From: Juglans regia
Taxonomy: Eukaryota; Streptophyta; Magnoliopsida; Fagales; Juglandaceae
Direction: 5' to 3'
Length of the DNA stretch: 64,000 nt
Assembly: GCF_001411555.2 (NCBI RefSeq)
Contig: NC_049909.1
Location: forward strand, 13,450,686-13,514,685
Part shown: piece after piece, positions 60,146 to 64,000 of the stretch
Numbering within the stretch: position 1 is the stretch's first letter
Layout of the letters: each line of letters opens with the position of its first letter
Translations under genes and position numbers: made by a program
Notes under the pieces: generated by a model
Database searches by the model: none
What the model saw: the letters and a program-made list of their open reading frames with translations, nothing else
Told to the model about the DNA's origin: nothing

Positions 60146-63100
60146 TTAACTTTCAACATTAGCTTTGTTTCCAGCAAGGATGATGGAGATCTCCAGCCCA
60201 CGGCTAAATGCTTGATTAAAGAGAAGTCGAGACTGGAACGTGGAAATGAAGGGGAACCATGATAGTACGGCTATTGGGGTAAAAATAAGCAAACCCATAC
60301 CGGCATCATACATTCTAGCAAATTCACGCACCGAATCCCAAAACCCTAGATTCCAAACGATCTTCTTCCAAGCGATTGCCAGCTGTTTCAGCACAACCAA
60401 CAAGGATTAAAAGGATCTCATAAAAATGCAACTCAACCAAAAACATAGTTAAAGCCCATTACAAATATGCAGTTCAGCCAGTCAGAACTAAAAGCAGGCG
60501 TTGCAAGTGCATCTACAAAGTCAGTTCTGCCAATCAAGCAACTATAAGTCGAAGTCATTGCGTTTTGGATGGTGTTAGCTAGACAGCTTACATGCACTTA
60601 AAACATCCCAAGCTGTTTGTTCTACTATTTATTTTTTTAAATCATGGCTGAACTATGACTTCTAAATCATGGCCATCACATCGTTTGTAGGCTGCGTGTG
60701 TTACTGAAACCTAAATTTCTAATCATCTTGGTCTCGGAAAAGTTTGACTGCTATTGCATAATTGGCTGCTTGAGGAACTGAACATCTTGTGTACACGAGA
60801 TTTAATTAGAACTTGATCTGTTAACTTACGCATAGTATGCCCCATCCAGTGGGAATAAATGCAAGAATGCTTGCAAACAAGTCTGCTATTGACAAACGAG
60901 TAAAGGCAATAATGAGGGCGAGGGCTGCAACAAGTCCCAAGGATGCGACACCCTGTATGAACCGCATCATTAACTGGAAGCTCTTTGATCTTTTAGGGCT
61001 GTAGGTAAAGACCTGCAGGACAATATCATTTAATGCAAACACTAAGATTCAAAGCAAAAATCAAGACAGCCAATGCACGAGAAAATATTTTAAGCAAGAA
61101 GTCAGACAGACCTTGAATATCAGGACAATGGCAACCAACACGACCCAGGAGAAGCCATATAGCTAGAAGAACAAAAGCCATTGTTAACATCATGAAAACA
61201 TCCTCCTCGTATAACTAGGATCAGTAGAGTAGAATGTGATATAAGCCCAAAGCATATGCAACTATGTGTCTTTATTTCTTCCACTGTTTTCTGTGTTTTA
61301 TTTATTTGTGGTGGTGGTTTGGGAAAAACAACCAAAGTTTGAAGGACAGTCTCTAGATAAATTATACTGTTACTTGGGCCAAAGGTAGACATATAGACAA
61401 GCATCTAGATAGTTACAGTGCAAGTTGAACAGGAATTGTGTGATCTTTGGAGGAAGTATTTAGCAGCAGTTTTCCATATTAAGCCTATGACTACAGGGTC
61501 GGCACAGATAGACAAACTTCTTGTGACATTTTGATCCTAAACCTTGTTTACATAAATCAACCACAAGAAGCTTCCTTATTTCTCTGTTTTTTGGTAATAA
61601 ATGCTAATCTACAAGGAGATGGGAACACATACATGCAGTTTGTTAAAGGCCCAACCATTGATCCAAAGGCCCTAGGACTGTTGGATACTAATTTGGTTAA
61701 GCCCTTAACCCTTAGGATCATAACATTCCACCACGCTTCCGAATCCGACGTCCACGGTAGCCCACTCTATCGACACTAACCCAGTGGTAGCCCTTTCCCT
61801 TTTGGCAGCTTCACTCATCTATTAGTATTCAATGACTTAACACCATGCTCAAACATAGTACCAAGGCATTTTAATTCAGCCTATAGGTAGCCCTCTCCGT
61901 GACTTGAACTCGTGATGTAGTCCCTGCTCTGATACTAATTGTTAAAGATCCAACCATTGATCCAAAAGCCCTAGGACTGTTGGATACTAATTTGGTTAAG
62001 CCTTTAACCCTCAGGATCATAACACAGCTCCTAAATCTTAATTTAATAGACTTCTCTTGACAACGTATCCCAATACTTCTACCTTTTCTTTATCCTGTTT
62101 ATGCCTGTTGCTAAGAGAAGTTTTCATAACTTGTTGGCAAAAAAATTGTTTTTCAATGCTTTTAATTTGAGCAACTATTTTTGTAAGGGATCTTGCAGTT
62201 GCCATTTCATGTGAAAATTATGTCAGAAGAAACAGCAGAGAACTGGAAAAACTAAAACATGTATCCAAAATAAGCTCATATTTATGAATGAGGAGATTAT
62301 ATATATATAAATGAGGAGATTTATCAATTTGCTAATTTAATTTGGAAAAATATACAGAGGACATGTGCTATATCAATATGGATGCAGAATAAAGGGCAAG
62401 AAGTGTACCGCAAGTGATGTATCCTTTCCTGTGAGATGTAGTTTGTATACAACGCCATACTGGAATATGAAGAACCTCAAACTCAAAATTGTTTCCAATA
62501 TACGACCTCTCAACGTTTTTATATGCACCTGAAAAAGAAGGTTACACCATATGAAACAAACCAGAAAAGCACCACATGAAACAAGTCCATAAAACCATTT
62601 GCTATCATAGGAATTCATTTATACAACAAAGCATTAATGTCCTGTAATGCAGCAATGGTTGTCATATAACCCGGCTCTAATAAACATTAAGCATTCTTTA
62701 GTTATACTTGGGGCAAGTGGTGTTCAAACGAGATGCATAGGCCACATAGTGCGCTGCGGAAAAATATCAAAAGAGGATGGGAGGTTTTTTCTAGTCACAG
62801 TACACATGAGGTGAGTGACGACCCTAGGATTAGTACGAAAACAGGATCCTCAAGGAAGCTTTCCAAGGGACGTATAGTATTTTGTGAATAAAGGAAGCTT
62901 CAGTGGGAAACCTATTGGAAGTCTACAATGGCTGCCCCCAATGGAATGACAGTTCCTTAAGAGTGGCTCATTACAGGGAAGTAGACACCTTCACAAAAAT
63001 TTTCAACCTATTGTACTCAACAACTCATGTCTGGAAGGTGTTGATAAGACCATTTAGAAAAAACAATTACCATTTGTTCTTTCTATCACATCCTTATACC

Positions 63101-64000
63101 TCAAGATGAAGCTCTTTTCTTTGGAGTATTTGGCGAATGAAGGCATTTCTAAGAGCAGCTTGTTTGCCTGGAAAGCCTACTTAGGGAAGATCCCCACTAT
63201 GGATAACCCAAGAAAATATCATATCACAGTGGTTGATTGGTGCTTTACATGCAGAAATAGTGGGAAATCTGTACTGCCTTTTACTCAACTGTGAGGTGGC
63301 AAAAGCCTTGTGGGATGGCATAGAGTTATGCTGGGAAGGTGAGTAGAACTCTTTGTAAACTGGTGAGGGTTATTTGGCAGCCAACAAATTGCATCAATAT
63401 GGAAGATGGCTCCTAACTGTTTATTGTGGTGCATTTATAGGGAAAGGAACAATAGATATTCTGAAGACTGCAAGCGAATGATGGAAGTGCTTAAAGTTTT
63501 CTTCTTCAATACTCTACTCTGGGCATTTGCTCTAGATTTGAGGAAAAAAAATGTAACAATATGTTTGTAACACTATATTTGTGAGAAGGAAAAAATAACT
63601 AGTAAAGACAATATCAAACTGTCTGCTCATCACAAGAGAGAGTGATAAGGAAGCTGACTTTCTCTCAGCTGAAAAAGTTATAAAACAGGTAAGAAAACAG
63701 TTGTATTAGTAGTTATGAACCTGCTCTTCATCCCACCAAGATTCCCAGCTATTTTCTCCCTTCACACCTACTCCACCTTTATACAGAAGCCAACTAGTCC
63801 AATCATCAAAATCCTCAACAGTCCTGCCATTATGATTATTACAAAATTATATCAATTCTATTTTTTATGTAAAAGAGTATAATCAGAGACTTAAATGTCA
63901 TAACAGAGAAGGAATTTCCAGCAAGTAAACAAAAAAATCTAAGTACATACTTTTGCCACTCAAATCCAGAGGGATTGAAGATATAAGGAGCAAAGAGCCA
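60146..64000 (-). CDS. Callose synthase (glucan synthase-like), C-terminal part, 5' end outside window
   Basis: Six exons on the minus strand join in frame: 63951-64000 (partial), 63721-63823, 62409-62528, 61112-61162, 60830-61012 and 60146-60382. They encode WLFAPYIFNPSGFEWQK, then VEDFDDWTSWLLYKGGVGVKG, RGRILETILSLRFFIFQYGVVYKLHL, LYGFSWVVLVAIVLIFK, VFTYSPKRSKSFQLMMRF, and finally AFIPTGWGILC followed by RLLFNQAFSRGLEISIILAG. These are signature segments of the membrane-bound C-terminal region of plant 1,3-beta-glucan synthases, which make callose at the plasma membrane and cell plate from UDP-glucose. The GLEIS(I/L)ILAG ending suggests the CALS9/10 (GSL10/GSL8) group, as recalled, not searched. 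The third-exon donor is a weak GTCTGT. Introns hold a TRIM and a LINE fragment. Confidence 0.93.
61641..62024 (-). mobile_element. TRIM (miniature LTR retroelement) in a callose synthase intron
   Basis: Two 85-bp direct repeats, 61641-61725 and 61940-62024, each begin TGTTAAAG and end CATAACA (TG...CA) and differ at a few positions. On the minus strand the repeat at 61940-62024 is followed by TAGTATCAGAGC, one mismatch from the initiator-Met tRNA primer site TGGTATCAGAGC. The 214-bp interior has no ORF. Flanking 5-mers CAGTT (61636-61640) and CAGCT (62025-62029) look like a mutated target duplication. Confidence 0.85.
62890..63545 (+). mobile_element. Decayed LINE zf-RVT fragment in a callose synthase intron
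   Basis: In shifting frames it reads REVDTFTKIFNLLYS, LFAWKAYLGKIPTMDNPRK and VVDWCFTCRNSGKSV. These match the zf-RVT region of the LINEs at 10771-11472 and 28761-29318. No reverse transcriptase or tail is preserved, and the borders are approximate. It runs antisense to the host gene. Confidence 0.7.

Overview
This window is plant nuclear DNA. Genes are split by many GT-AG introns, intergenic DNA is AT-rich, and remains of LINE, hAT-like, Mutator-like, SINE and TRIM elements are abundant. The protein content points to a rosid-type eudicot. The dispersed GAGATGAGATGAG-type MITEs recall Fagales (walnut/oak relatives), but that placement is only a guess.

Five host genes were rebuilt exon by exon, with reading frame conserved across every junction. 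(1) 5527-9419 (+) is a 709-aa protein with four MA3 domains, of the MRF translation-regulator family. (2) 18098-30351 (+) is an 11-exon, 657-aa TPR protein whose ninth intron is swollen to about 7.5 kb by nested retroelements. (3) 39470-47100 (+) is a 7-exon, 1,536-aa JmjN/JmjC/C2H2 histone H3K27 demethylase of the REF6 type. (4) 52434-58325 (+) is a 6-exon, 490-aa protein with five CCCH zinc fingers. (5) 60146-64000 (-) is the 3' part (six exons) of a callose synthase that continues beyond the window. From memory, genes 1-4 match the neighbours found in two duplicated Arabidopsis segments (At3g48390/48430/48440 and At5g63190/63200/63260). The window would then be an unfractionated version of that block.

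Layout: 1-4560 holds hAT-like elements and TIR elements with gene-like cargo. 4561-9419 is the MRF gene, with its promoter directly against a transposon end. 10220-15229 is a hAT-like element split by a 3.9-kb LINE on the minus strand. 15238-18097 is repeat-like and regulatory DNA. 18098-30351 is the TPR gene. 30352-39469 is AT-rich intergenic DNA with a 9-bp-TSD Mutator-like MITE, a SINE and MITEs. 39470-47100 is REF6. 49128-51146 is a twin-primed, internally inverted LINE. 52434-58325 is the CCCH gene, with a SINE and an internally deleted LINE in its second intron. 58326-60145 is AT-rich. 60146-64000 is callose synthase, with a TRIM and a LINE fragment in its introns.

The strongest novel signals are structural. 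LINE insertions, most of them bounded by recognisable target-site duplications, range from 35 bp to 5.5 kb; one carries a twin-priming inversion and another is a LINE inserted into an earlier LINE scrap. REF6 carries a seven-copy, about 31-residue tandem repeat and a cluster of six upstream ORFs. Exon 6 of the TPR gene has a decayed tandem duplicate. No CRISPR array, rRNA or tRNA gene, or bacterial-style operon is visible.
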